The translations under genes were made by a program, and so were the position numbers. A DNA stretch of 64,000 bases, taken from positions 806,001-870,000 of the forward strand of contig CAVUMI010000009.1 in NCBI GenBank assembly GCA_963742585.1, given 5' to 3'. The notes beneath the pieces are model-generated. The model had not been told where the DNA came from, did not search any database, and saw only the letters and a program-made list of their open reading frames with translations. Source of the stretch: JACDEA01 sp963742585 (GTDB taxonomy: Bacteria; Actinomycetota; Acidimicrobiia; Acidimicrobiales; JACDEA01). Positions 34,601 to 43,874 of the stretch are shown here, piece after piece (positions within the stretch are counted from its first letter, which is position 1; each line of letters opens with the position of its first letter).

Positions 34601-36655
34601 ATGGACTATCCGGACGCGACGCGACTCGACATCGTCGATGTGATCCACGGACGGGAGGTGGCGGATCCGTACCGGTGGCTGGAGGCCGCCGATGATCCGG
34701 CGACCAACGCCTGGAGTGAGTCGCAGGACGAGCTGGCCAACGGTGTCATCGCCGAGCTCCCAGGTCGCGACCGGCTGGCCGAGCGGATGCGAGAACTGTT
34801 GCCGGGCGACGTGGGGGCGCCGTTGGTCCTCGGTGACCGCTCGTTCTTCACCCGCCGCCAGCCCGACGAAGAACACGGGGTGCTGTGGCTGCGCGACGCC
34901 GACGGCACGGAGCGTCCGCTGGTCGATCCGAATGCGCTGTCAGATGACGCGACCATCACGCTCGATGGCTGGTCGCCGTCGAAAGAAGGTCATCGGCTCG
35001 CGTACCTCCTGAGCCAGGGTGGCGACGAGGAGAGCCGGCTCGAGGTGATCGACGTGGCCAGCGGCGAACGGCTCGACGGCCCGATCGACCGTTGCCGTTA
35101 CACCGCGATCGCCTGGATCCCCGGTGGCGACGAGTTCTTCTACGTTCGCCGGCTGCCGCCCGAGGAGGTACCGGATGGGGAGTCGCAGTATCACCGCCGG
35201 GTCTACCGCCACCGCGTCGGCACCGACCCCGCGACCGATCAACTCGTGTTCGGCGATGGCGGTGACAAGACGGCGTATTACACGGCCACGGTGTCGCGAG
35301 ACGGTCGCTGGCTTATCGTCGGCCGGTGGCTCGGCACCGCGCCGCGGAGCGACCTGTACGTCGCCGACCTCACCACCCCCGAGCTCGAGTTCAAGACGAT
35401 TCAAGAGGGCGAGGACGTCGATACGTCGATGCCGCTCGTCCATCATCTCGACGGCCGGCTGTACCTGCTGACGAATCGCGACGCTCCGAGAGCGCGGCTC
35501 GTGGTCACCGATCCCGAACATCCCGAGCCCGCCACCTGGCGGGACCTGATCCCCGAAGCCGACGCGGTGCTGGTCGACTACTCACTCACCAACGACGCTG
35601 TTGTCGCGGTTCACACGCGCCACGCGGTGAGCGAGCTGACCGTCTACGACAAGCCCACGGGCGCGCCCCGCGAGACGATCGAGCTACCGAGCTTGGGCAC
35701 CGCCGATGTGACGAGCCGTCCCGAGGGCGGTGACGACATCTGGATCGGCTACAGCGACTTCGTGACGCCACACCGCGTGTTCCATTACGACCTCAACACG
35801 CAAACGCTCGAGCCCTGGGCCGACCCGCCCGGCGCGGTTGAGGTGAAGGGGATAGTCGCCGAGCAGGTCGTGTACCAGTCCAAGGACGGCACCGATGTCC
35901 GACTGTTCCTCCTGCGCAATGAGCGCACCGAGGCCGACGGCAGCCGCCCGACGGTCCTTTACGGGTACGGGGGCTTCAACATCTCGTTGAGCCCGGCTTA
36001 CAGCAGCACGATCGTGGCGTGGGTCGAGGCTGGTGGTGTCTACGCGATCGCCAATCTCCGCGGCGGCAGCGAGGAGGGCGAGACGTGGCACCGGGCCGGC
36101 ATGCGGGAGAACAAGCAGAATGTCTTCGACGACTTCATCGCCGCGGGCGAGTGGTTGATCGAAGCGGGTTGGACCGATCCGCAGCACCTCGGGATCACGG
36201 GGGGTAGCAACGGCGGCCTGCTGGTTGGCGCCACGCTCACACAACGCCCCGATCTGTTTGCCTCGGTCATCTGCAGCGCCCCCCTGCTCGACATGATCCG
36301 CTACGAGCGCTTCGGCCTGGGCCAGAGCTGGAACGACGAGTACGGCACCGCCGAGGACCCGGTTGAGTTCGGCTGGCTCCTCGGCTACTCGCCCTATCAC
36401 CGGGTGACGCCCGGCACCGAATATCCCGCGGTGATGTTTGCCGTGTTCGACTCCGACAGCCGGGTCGACCCGAACCACGCCCGCAAGATGTGCGCCGCGC
36501 TCCAGGCGGCGACCCGCGGAGATCGCCCGATTGTGCTCAGACGGGAGGTCGACGTGGGCCACGCCGGCCGCTCGATTTCCCGCTACGTGGCGCTGTACGC
36601 GGACGAATTGGCCTTCCATGCCGCGCATCTGGGGCTGACGCTCACACCTGAATGA
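34601..36655 (+). CDS. Prolyl oligopeptidase family serine peptidase (S9A)
   Basis: 684 residues, no signal peptide, so cytosolic. N-terminal ...VADPYRWLEAADDPAT, a seven-bladed propeller (~75-410), then the hydrolase domain: YGYGGFNISLSP, ANLRGGSEEGETWHRAGM, nucleophile Ser in GITGGSNGGLLVGATL, Asp in FDSDSRVDPNHARKM and His in EVDVGHAGRS. Cleaves short peptides after proline in characterised members. ATG at 34601. Single gene; 45 bases separate it from the sugar transferase. Confidence 0.95.
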   Translation: MDYPDATRLDIVDVIHGREVADPYRWLEAADDPATNAWSESQDELANGVIAELPGRDRLAERMRELLPGDVGAPLVLGDRSFFTRRQPDEEHGVLWLRDADGTERPLVDPNALSDDATITLDGWSPSKEGHRLAYLLSQGGDEESRLEVIDVASGERLDGPIDRCRYTAIAWIPGGDEFFYVRRLPPEEVPDGESQYHRRVYRHRVGTDPATDQLVFGDGGDKTAYYTATVSRDGRWLIVGRWLGTAPRSDLYVADLTTPELEFKTIQEGEDVDTSMPLVHHLDGRLYLLTNRDAPRARLVVTDPEHPEPATWRDLIPEADAVLVDYSLTNDAVVAVHTRHAVSELTVYDKPTGAPRETIELPSLGTADVTSRPEGGDDIWIGYSDFVTPHRVFHYDLNTQTLEPWADPPGAVEVKGIVAEQVVYQSKDGTDVRLFLLRNERTEADGSRPTVLYGYGGFNISLSPAYSSTIVAWVEAGGVYAIANLRGGSEEGETWHRAGMRENKQNVFDDFIAAGEWLIEAGWTDPQHLGITGGSNGGLLVGATLTQRPDLFASVICSAPLLDMIRYERFGLGQSWNDEYGTAEDPVEFGWLLGYSPYHRVTPGTEYPAVMFAVFDSDSRVDPNHARKMCAALQAATRGDRPIVLRREVDVGHAGRSISRYVALYADELAFHAAHLGLTLTPE

Positions 36656-36667
36656 GCCCGAGGATCC

Positions 36668-36696
36668 CTGGCACTCTCCGCGCGAACACGTAGTAT
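36668..36696 (+). promoter_or_regulatory. Promoter giving a likely leaderless sugar-transferase mRNA
   Basis: CTGGCA (36668-36673), a 17-base spacer and TAGTAT (36691-36696). The GTG start codon is at 36705, eight bases after the -10 box, so transcription would begin at or very near the start codon. No ribosome site is visible, which agrees with a leaderless message, common in Actinobacteria. It would drive the polysaccharide locus. Confidence 0.55.
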
Positions 36697-36704
36697 CCCC
36701 GTCC

Positions 36705-37346
36705 GTGGAAGCCAAAGGCGGGGCATCCGCTTACTTAAGCGTGGGTAAGCGCGTGCTCGATGTGGTGATGGTGTTACTCATGCTGCCCATCGCCATCCCT
36801 GTTGGCTTGCTCATCACGCTGGCAATCCTGATCACCGACCGTGGCCCGATCCTCTACCGGGCATCCCGCATAGGCGCCGACGGCAACGATTTCTCGATCA
36901 TCAAGTTCCGGACGATGATCCGCGACAGTGAGGCTGCGCTCGAGGAGCTGCGGGCCACGGAGCCGCACATCGACCGTGAATACGCCGAGTCGATCAAGCT
37001 GCGCCGTGATCCCCGGGTCACCCGCCTCGGTCAGGTGCTGCGGCGGACGAGCCTCGATGAGCTGCCCCAGCTGGTGAACGTGCTCAAGGGCGAAATGAGC
37101 CTGGTCGGTCCCCGCCCGGTCACTCGCCACGAGTGGGACCGGTTCTACGGCGAGCAAGCGCCGTTCATCTTTCGCTCCCGTCCCGGCCTCACCGGCGTGT
37201 GGCAGGTCTCGGGCCGCTCGCTGCTCCCGTACCGCCAACGCATCAAGCTCGACCTGGCCTACGCCCAAGACTGCCGGCTGACCACCGATCTGGGCATCCT
37301 CGTGCGCACGATCCCCACCGTGCTCCGGGGCCACGGCGCCTTTTAA
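36705..37346 (+). CDS. Bacterial sugar transferase (undecaprenyl-phosphate glycosyl-1-phosphate transferase type)
   Basis: 213 residues. One N-terminal membrane helix (VLDVVMVLLMLPIAIPVGLLI) and the catalytic domain with FSIIKFRTMIRDSE, RRTSLDELPQLVNVLKGEMS, LVGPRPVTRHEW and SRPGLTGVWQVSGRS. This is the short PglC-like form, which starts a lipid-linked glycan by moving a sugar phosphate onto a polyprenyl phosphate. First gene of the polysaccharide locus. Confidence 0.94.
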   Translation: MEAKGGASAYLSVGKRVLDVVMVLLMLPIAIPVGLLITLAILITDRGPILYRASRIGADGNDFSIIKFRTMIRDSEAALEELRATEPHIDREYAESIKLRRDPRVTRLGQVLRRTSLDELPQLVNVLKGEMSLVGPRPVTRHEWDRFYGEQAPFIFRSRPGLTGVWQVSGRSLLPYRQRIKLDLAYAQDCRLTTDLGILVRTIPTVLRGHGAF

Positions 37347-37412
37347 AAGGAGCCGGAGGCGGAGCCGGAAGGCGACCGGGGGAGTGGCCCGACGTCGCAG
37401 CCACCGGTCACG

Positions 37413-38279
37413 GTGGTGCTGCTTGTCTACGAGCCCACCGAGCACGAAGTAGCGACCCCGGCGCTCGTGCGGGCCCAGCGCTACACCGGACCGGTCACCA
37501 TCCACGCCATCGACAGCAGCGCCGACCCCTGGCGGCCGGCGAACGAGGCCCTCCGGAAGGCGGCGGACTCGTGGGAGGCCATCCCGCCGGCCGAGTTCGG
37601 TCACGGCAGGACCCGCAACCGGGCGGTCGACGCCTGCACCACGCCGCTGGTCGTCTACCTGTCGCAGGACGCCCACCCAGTGGGTGACGGGTGGCTGGCG
37701 GCGCTCGTGGCGCCACTCATGGAGGGAACGGCGGTGGCGGCCTACGGGCGCCAGCAGGCACCCGTGGGCGACGAGGAACGCCTGGCCACGTTCTCGTTCC
37801 TCTATCCCGACGAGGCCGAGATCAAGACGAAGGACGACGTGGCCCGTCTCGGGCTTCGCACCTTCCACTTCTCCGACGTGACCTCAGCATTCGTCACCGA
37901 GGTCCTCCGTGACATTCGGTTCCCCGACGAGCTGCCTACGTTCGAGGACATCGGCGTGGCCAAGCGCCTCCTCGACCACGGATACGCGCTGGCCTACGTG
38001 CCCGACGCGACCGTCGCGCACGGCGAGGAGCTGGGCGTTCGCAAAATGGTTCGGCGCTACCGCCAGATCGGGGCGATTTACGAGTACCTGGGCATCTTTT
38101 CCGACCTCCGCCGGGCTACCGGTCGGAGTCTCCTTCGCTCGGGTCTGCGCACCGCCGGCGCGGTGACCCCGCCTACCGGCGGCGTCGTCGGCAGGGTGGC
38201 GATTGCCGGTCTCAAGGCGGCCGCGGTGGCGATGGGCCGGTTCGAAACCCGTATGGGTCGACCCTTGCCGCGAGCTTGA
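37413..38279 (+). CDS. Glycosyltransferase family 2 (rhamnosyltransferase-like)
   Basis: 288 residues, GT-A fold: VVLLVYEPTEHEVATPALV, FGHGRTRNRAVDACTTPLVV, the DxD-like LSQDAHPVGDGWL, VAAYGRQQAPVGDEE, FPDELPTFEDIGVAKRLLD and HGEELGVRKMVRRYRQIG. This resembles enzymes annotated as rhamnosyltransferases. Start unclear: GTG 37413 lacks a close ribosome site, although GGGGGAG lies ~28 bases upstream in the 66-base gap, so a small sequence error in the leader is possible. Confidence 0.87.
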   Translation: MVLLVYEPTEHEVATPALVRAQRYTGPVTIHAIDSSADPWRPANEALRKAADSWEAIPPAEFGHGRTRNRAVDACTTPLVVYLSQDAHPVGDGWLAALVAPLMEGTAVAAYGRQQAPVGDEERLATFSFLYPDEAEIKTKDDVARLGLRTFHFSDVTSAFVTEVLRDIRFPDELPTFEDIGVAKRLLDHGYALAYVPDATVAHGEELGVRKMVRRYRQIGAIYEYLGIFSDLRRATGRSLLRSGLRTAGAVTPPTGGVVGRVAIAGLKAAAVAMGRFETRMGRPLPRA

Positions 38280-38366
38280 GGCACAGGTTTGACACACTGG
38301 TGGCGGGCCTTGGAGACTGCACGAGCGCTACGCCCGGGCGCTTCGAAGACCGCGAGTACATAGACG

Positions 38367-39434
38367 ATGGGATTCCTGTCACTTCTCTGGCGCCACCGGG
38401 TCACGCTCGTGATCTCAGCTGTCCTGGCGTCCGTCGTCGGTCTGTTCTTCGGTCTCACCGGGCCGATCGCCTTCACGAGCAACGGCCAGCTCCTTCTGCC
38501 TGCTGCCGATCCGGTGCCGGCGCCGGGCGGCGGTCCCGGTAAGGCCGACACCTCGCTCGTCGGGATCCAGATCAAGACCTACGCCGACAAGGAGTTGTCG
38601 GCCGACGTCCGCCGTGAACTCGGCAACGACGCCGCGCAGCTGAACTCGATCACGGCCCGGCGGCAACGCGACCCTGTCTTCTACAAGGTCACCGCCGAGG
38701 CCGACCGGGGCCCCGTCGCCCGGGAGGCGGTCCAGACCGCATCCGACCTGTTGATCAAGAAGACCGGTGAACTGTCCAAGGCGCAGGTCGACCGGTTACA
38801 GACGTTCGTGACCGAGCGGCTCAGCCCGCTCGACCAGCAATCAGTGACCGCGGCCGCCGAGGTTCTCGCCAAGCAGGCCACCGTCGACAACCTCGGGGCC
38901 CAGATGCGCAGCCTGCAGGGTCAGGTCGACGCGGCGCGTGAGGCCGCCGCCCGCGCCGCGGTCAGCGGCCGAGGCAGCCCGTCGAACGCCACGGTGATCG
39001 CCACCAGCCTGCAAACGCAGGTCGATTCACTCAACAAACAGCTCATCCCCGCGCAGACGGCGCTCGAACAGGCCAAGAGCAAGGCAGGCGTCATCAACGC
39101 GCAACGCGAGGGCCTGCAGAGCCAGGTGCAGAAGGCGACCGACGGCTACTTGTCGACGCTCGTCACGTCCTCCCTGGTGGCCGCACCAAGCCGGCCGTTC
39201 TCGGGCCGCAAGCTCCACCTCGTCACGATGGTGGGTCTCGAGATCATCGTGAGTCTGGCCGTGGCCGCGGCGTCGATCGCCTGGCTCGAGCGCCGCCAGC
39301 TGGCGCGCATCGTCCGCCGCCGGATCGGACGGAGCGACGGACGGAGCGACGGACGGAGCGACCGTCGGCGACCCGACCTCGCCCGCGGCCTCGGTTCGCC
39401 CGCCCCTGCACACGCGGCGCGTAGCCGCCGATGA
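38367..39434 (+). CDS. Wzz-like chain-length/polysaccharide co-polymerase protein
   Basis: 355 residues: TM1 at ~12-30 (LVISAVLASVVGLFFGLTG), a long extracytoplasmic helical region with coiled coil (~70-265), and TM2 at ~287-306. This is the two-helix layout of Wzz/capsule co-polymerases that set chain length. The cytosolic tail has three GRSD repeats from a 12-bp DNA repeat, then Arg/Pro-rich sequence; no tyrosine-kinase domain. Overlaps the next ATG by four bases. Confidence 0.8.
   Translation: MGFLSLLWRHRVTLVISAVLASVVGLFFGLTGPIAFTSNGQLLLPAADPVPAPGGGPGKADTSLVGIQIKTYADKELSADVRRELGNDAAQLNSITARRQRDPVFYKVTAEADRGPVAREAVQTASDLLIKKTGELSKAQVDRLQTFVTERLSPLDQQSVTAAAEVLAKQATVDNLGAQMRSLQGQVDAAREAAARAAVSGRGSPSNATVIATSLQTQVDSLNKQLIPAQTALEQAKSKAGVINAQREGLQSQVQKATDGYLSTLVTSSLVAAPSRPFSGRKLHLVTMVGLEIIVSLAVAAASIAWLERRQLARIVRRRIGRSDGRSDGRSDRRRPDLARGLGSPAPAHAARSRR
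39327..39362 (+). repeat. Three tandem 12-bp repeats in the Wzz-like gene
   Basis: GGACGGAGCGAC three times in a row (39327-39338, 39339-39350, 39351-39362), in frame, encoding repeated GRSD in the cytosolic tail after the second membrane helix. Unit number could vary between strains by slippage. Confidence 0.9.
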
Positions 39435-41050
39435 CCCGCCTCCTCGTTCTCGGTCTCGACGGCGCCACCTTCGATCTGATGCTTCCGTGGGTGGAGCAGG
39501 GTCGCCTCCCTAACTTCGCCAAGCTGCTGGCGGGCGGCACCGCGGCCGAGCTCCGGTCGGTACCGAACATGAACACGGCCCCGGCGTGGACAACGTTCAT
39601 GACCGGCAAGAACCCCGGCAAGCACGGCATCTTCTGGTTCGCCGAGGAGGGTGACAAGCCGGGCACCGTTCGTTTCGTCAACGGCGCCGACCGGCGCGCC
39701 GACACCATCTGGAAGCTGCTGTCGGCGGCCGGGAAGCGGGTGGCGTCGGTGAATGTGCCGCTCACGTTCCCGGCCGAAGCCGTCAACGGCGTGCAGCTGT
39801 GCGGGTTCGACGCACCATCCACCGCCAGCGCCGGGTTCAGCCATCCACCTGAAGCGATACGCGAGCTCGAAGCCGACAACGGCATGTACGTGTTGCACGC
39901 GGCGGTCAGTCATCACGCCGCCGCCGGTCGACTGAACAAGGTCGTCGAAGCTGCGCTCGAGGCCGAAGAATCGCGCGTGAAGGCCGCCTTGCAGGTGCTC
40001 GACACCGAGCCGTGGGACGTCTTCATGTACATGGTCAAGTCCACTGACCAGGTCGCCCACCATGCATGGGAGTACGACACGACCGACCAGCAGTGGATGG
40101 GGCCGGTATACGAATACGCCGATCAGGTGATGGCCCGCTTCCTCGAGCGGGTGGGTCCGGATTGCGGCGTGGTGATCATGTCGGACCACGGCATGGGCTG
40201 GCGCCAGCCGGCGGTCGAGTTCCTCAACGAGGTGCTGTCGCAACTGGGCTACGTCAAGCGGCGTGATCAAGCGCGCAAGGGAACGACGTGGCGGCTCCAC
40301 CGGTTGGCCCGGCGCCTCGGGGCGCGTACGCGCGGATGGTTGAAGCGGCGGCTGCCCGGCATGTACGCGCGGTTCGGATACCAGGTGCGGTTCGGCGGGA
40401 TTGACTGGTCAGGGACGCGCGCCTACTGCGACGACAGCCGGAGCTGTGTCTGGATCAACCTGCAGGGCCGCAACCCCAACGGCATCGTGGATCCCGAGGA
40501 TTACGAGAAGCTCGTCGAAGATCTCCGCGAGGTCTTGCTCGACCTCAAGGATCCCGACACTGGCGAGAAAGTCGTCGCCTCGGTGTGGCGGCCGCACGAG
40601 ATCTACAGCGGCCCCTACACCGATCGGGCCCCCGATCTGCAGATCGACTGGCGGTACGACAAGCCGGTCACCGGACTCGCATACGAGGGTCGGCTGGGCA
40701 GTGCCCGCTCGGCACGGGCCGCCAAGGGCTTCATGCACAAGCTCACCGGTGCGCACCGACGCCACGGTGTCCTCGTCACCTACGGGCCACAGTTCAAGGC
40801 CGGCGCGGTTCTTGACGACGTGGGCCTTGAAGATGTCGCCCCCACGATCCTGCACCTCGCCGGCGTGCCCATTCCCGACGACATGGACGGCCGGGTGATC
40901 CTCGAGGCGCTGGTCGACGAGCACGCCGCTCGCCCGGTGGTCACCGCCGAGGGCAATGGCAACGGGTCGGAGCCCGCGGTCGCGCCGGTGTACTCAGCCG
41001 ACGAAGAGGCCGAGGTCGAAGACCGCCTCCGGTCACTCGGTTATCTCTAA
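39431..41050 (+). CDS. Alkaline-phosphatase-superfamily phosphodiesterase, copy 1
   Basis: 539 residues, no signal peptide or membrane helix, so cytosolic. Metal Asp in LVLGLDGATFD; nucleophile Thr in NTAPAWTTFMTGKNPGKHG (aligning with the TFPN Thr of nucleotide pyrophosphatases); STDQVAHHAW; MSDHGMG; GAHRRHGVL. All metal ligands of the two-metal site are present. The C-terminus carries a tail shared with copies 2-4, YSADEEAEVEDRLRSLGYL. The family includes phosphodiesterases, phosphoglycerol transferases and sulfatases; substrate unknown. Overlaps the Wzz-like stop by 4 bases. Confidence 0.92.
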   Translation: MTRLLVLGLDGATFDLMLPWVEQGRLPNFAKLLAGGTAAELRSVPNMNTAPAWTTFMTGKNPGKHGIFWFAEEGDKPGTVRFVNGADRRADTIWKLLSAAGKRVASVNVPLTFPAEAVNGVQLCGFDAPSTASAGFSHPPEAIRELEADNGMYVLHAAVSHHAAAGRLNKVVEAALEAEESRVKAALQVLDTEPWDVFMYMVKSTDQVAHHAWEYDTTDQQWMGPVYEYADQVMARFLERVGPDCGVVIMSDHGMGWRQPAVEFLNEVLSQLGYVKRRDQARKGTTWRLHRLARRLGARTRGWLKRRLPGMYARFGYQVRFGGIDWSGTRAYCDDSRSCVWINLQGRNPNGIVDPEDYEKLVEDLREVLLDLKDPDTGEKVVASVWRPHEIYSGPYTDRAPDLQIDWRYDKPVTGLAYEGRLGSARSARAAKGFMHKLTGAHRRHGVLVTYGPQFKAGAVLDDVGLEDVAPTILHLAGVPIPDDMDGRVILEALVDEHAARPVVTAEGNGNGSEPAVAPVYSADEEAEVEDRLRSLGYL

Positions 41051-41066
41051 CCGCCCGTTCCCCGCG

Positions 41067-42628
41067 GTGGTGTGCGTCGGTCTCGACGGCGCCACATTCG
41101 ACGTCATCGACCCGATGGTTGCCGCCGGTCGCCTGCCGACGCTGGCCAAGTTGCTGAGTAACGGAACGCGTGCCGCTCTCCGGTCAGTTGTGCCGCCGCT
41201 CTCCGCGCCCGCATGGGTGTCGTTCATGACGGGCACCAATCCCGGCCAGCACGGCGTGTACCACTTCCGGACGCTTGAACGCGACGGCATCGGATCGACG
41301 CTCGTCGGATCGTGGGCCTACAAAGGCACGACGATCTTTGATCGGGCGTCCGCCGCCGGACGGCGAACGCTGGCGTTCCGAGTACCCATGACGTATCCGG
41401 CATGGCCGATCAATGGTGCGATGATCGCCGGCTTTCCGACACCCGACCCGCGCACCACATACAGCGAGCCGGCCGAGGTCGGCCAACGCATCGGACCACT
41501 CGTCGAGATGAACGCGATGAAGAGCATGGTCTCCTCGGTGAAAGATCAGGCCGCCAACTTCGACTTCTACCTGCAGCGCTCGACCGACGCGATCGTCGAG
41601 TTGCTTGGCGAGACCGACTACGACTTCTTCTGCTACGTCAACAGCGTCACCGACTGGATCGCCCACAAGTTCTGGCGGTTCTCCGATGTTGAAGCGCCGG
41701 CCTATGAGCCGTACCCGGTCGACGGAGGCGGCACGCTGCTGGAGTCGTTCTACGAAAAGGTCGACGATTCGTTGGGCCGGATCCTCGACGCGGCACCCGA
41801 TGATGCCCTCGTGCTGATCCTCTCGGACCACGGCACCGGTCGGCGCTCGACCGCCCGCTTCGACACCGCCGCGTGGCTTTCGGAACTCGGCCTGTTCGCC
41901 GCGCCGGCGGGCGGGCTTCACCGCGACGCGCGGTCAAAGTTCTCGACTGGGTGAAGGACGTCGTTCCCAAGAAGCATTGGCTATGGCGCCATGCCCCCAG
42001 CATCTTGCGCCGGCGCGTCGCCGCAGTGCGGTCGGAGAAGGCCGCGGTCGACTGGTCGCGCGCACAGGCCTACCCGGTGAAACTCGACCACCACGTCGAG
42101 GGCGTGAATGTGAATCGCGACCTGGTCGGCGACCGGTACGAGTCGGTGCGGGCGGCGGTCATCGCCGCGGCGACCGCGGCGCCCGCTATTACCTCCGCAC
42201 GCCGGCGCGAGGACATCTACACCGGACCGCACGCGGACATCGCGCCCGATGTGATCCTCGAGCTTGACCCCGCGTTCGAGTTCGGACCGGGCACCACGGC
42301 GCCCGAGAACCGGCTGAAGCGATCGAGTGCAACCCACCGGCCGGACGGGATTCTCGTGCTCGCCGGGCCTGGGGTGCGCGACGGTGTCGACCTCGAACAT
42401 GCGAGCCTTCTCGATGTGCCGGCCACGCTCATGTGGGCGCTCGGCCTCGATGTTCCCGGGGTGATGGACGGTCGGGTGGTCACCGAGGCATTCAGTCCGG
42501 AGTTCCTCGCTGCCCATCCGGTACAGATCGGCGGCGACACGGTGGACGAGGCCGGCGCCGCTGCGGTGTACACGGCCGACGAAGAGGCCGGCATGGCAGC
42601 ACACCTTGAGGAGCTCGGCTACCTCTAA
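41067..42628 (+). CDS. Alkaline-phosphatase-superfamily phosphodiesterase, copy 2, frameshifted
   Basis: Paralogue of copy 1: VCVGLDGATFDVID, nucleophile position Ser in PLSAPAWVSFMTGTNPGQHG, NSVTDWIAHKFW, LSDHGTG, ATHRPDGILVLAG and the tail YTADEEAGMAAHLEELGYL. The first frame stops at 41954. The second frame resumes VKVLDWVKDVVPKKHW after a shift near 41926-41933, where GACGCGCGGTC probably carries an extra CG (or has lost one base). Corrected length ~519 residues. Start GTG 41067, 17 bases after copy 1. Both halves keep all metal ligands, so the intact gene should be active. Confidence 0.87.
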
Positions 42629-42638
42629 CGTCTTCTGC

Positions 42639-43199
42639 ATGAGTGCGATTTCCGACCGCTACCGCACACGGGCTGCCGGCTTGAACGCGCGGGTCGAGGC
42701 TGTGCCCGCCGACAAGTGGGAGAACCAATCCCCGTGCGACGACTGGACGGCGCGGGACGTCGTCCGCCACGTGGTCGATACCTCGGGGATGTTCCTCGGC
42801 TTCGTGGGCAAGGACGCGCCCGGTGGGCCACCGGTCGACGACGATCCGGTTGGCGCCTGGCATGCAGCCCGTGATGCGATCCAGGCCGCTCTCGACGATC
42901 CGGCCGTCGCGACGACGGAGTACGACGGGTTCACGGGACGGGCGACCTTCGAAGCCGGCGTCGACCGGTTCCTCTCGGCTGACGCGTTGATCCACACGTG
43001 GGACCTGGCCCGGGCCACGGGGCTCGACGAGCAGCTCGATCCCGATGACGTGGAAGCCTCGCTCGCCGCCATGGAAGCCATGGAGGCCGAGTTCGGGGCG
43101 ATGATGCGCCAGTCGGGCGCCTTTGGCGCGGAGGTCGAAGCGCCGCACGACGCCGATCACCAGACCCGCCTGCTCCACTTCCTCGGGCGCAAGGTCTAG
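42639..43199 (+). CDS. TIGR03086-type metal-binding protein (DinB/mycothiol-isomerase-like)
   Basis: 186 residues: DRYRTRAAGLNARVEAVP, WENQSPCDDWTARDVVRHVV (first metal His), FLSADALIHTWDLARATGLD (second metal His). Four-helix DinB-like fold of the actinobacterial TIGR03086 group related to mycothiol-dependent isomerases. ATG at 42639, 11 bases after copy 2. Probably a lodger in the polysaccharide locus; substrate unknown. Confidence 0.9.
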   Translation: MSAISDRYRTRAAGLNARVEAVPADKWENQSPCDDWTARDVVRHVVDTSGMFLGFVGKDAPGGPPVDDDPVGAWHAARDAIQAALDDPAVATTEYDGFTGRATFEAGVDRFLSADALIHTWDLARATGLDEQLDPDDVEASLAAMEAMEAEFGAMMRQSGAFGAEVEAPHDADHQTRLLHFLGRKV

Positions 43200-43252
43200 C
43201 GATCAACCTGTTCCCGGTCGGCTCCGTCTCCGCCTCCCCTCCTTGGCGGCGG

Positions 43253-43862
43253 TTGGCGCGTCGGTACTGGAATGTCGAGAGCCGCGTGTGGGACGAGGCG
43301 CTGGACAACCCAGCTGCGGTCGCACACATCGAGGAGATCGCCGATTGGGTCGGGGCCGCGCCGGTCATCGATCTCGGATGCGGCACCGGCAACTATGTGC
43401 ACGCCCTTGCGGCCCGGGGGAGGTACTCGGTCGGTGTCGACTTCTCGACCGGCATGCTGGCCCGTGCCGCCAGCAAACAACCTGGTCGGTTTGTGCGGGG
43501 CGACCTGCGGCACCTGCCGTTCGCCGACGCGGTCGTTCGAAGCCGCGCTGAGCGTCTACTCGATCCAATTCTTCGAGCCTGGACAGTTGCTGAGTGAGGT
43601 CGGACGGGTCCTCGTGCCCGGCGGGCGACTGGTCCTCGACGTGCCGATGCCGGTACCCGGATCGAGCGCCCGCCGCCTCAAGAAGGTGGCGAGCCGCGTT
43701 GGCGTGGTTGTCGGCCTGGCCAGGCACCACCGGGAACCGTCGTTACGGCGCGCGCTGGCTGCCGCCGGCTTCTCGGTCCTCGACCGGAGGGATTTTCGCC
43801 GCAGCTACGGCCTGCTGTGCACGAATGAACAAGCGTCACCTTCGGGGTCCTCGCGTCTGTGA
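43253..43862 (+). CDS. Class I SAM-dependent methyltransferase, frameshifted
   Basis: SAM-binding motif I VIDLGCGTGNYVHAL, VGVDFSTGMLARAASK, FVRGDLRHLPFADAV, then after a one-base insertion near 43530-43536 (GCGGTCGTTCGAA) the frame continues FEAALSVYSIQFFEPGQLL, VGRVLVPGGRLVLDVP. Corrected length ~202 residues. Start unclear: TTG 43253 is the first usable codon. Methyl acceptor unknown; possibly a sugar or lipid in the surrounding pathway. Confidence 0.82.
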
Positions 43863-43874
43863 GAATGAGACGCT

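Noticed and set aside
37347..37412. Extra small gene between sugar transferase and glycosyltransferase
   Set aside because: Only a Gly/Arg-rich 66-base spacer; possibly the true leader of the glycosyltransferase.
38281..38366. Promoter for the Wzz-like gene
   Set aside because: A TTGACA is present at 38289-38294 but no -10 box lies at a sensible distance.
39146..40300. Minus-strand frame across the Wzz and phosphodiesterase genes
   Set aside because: Antisense shadow with no recognisable motif.
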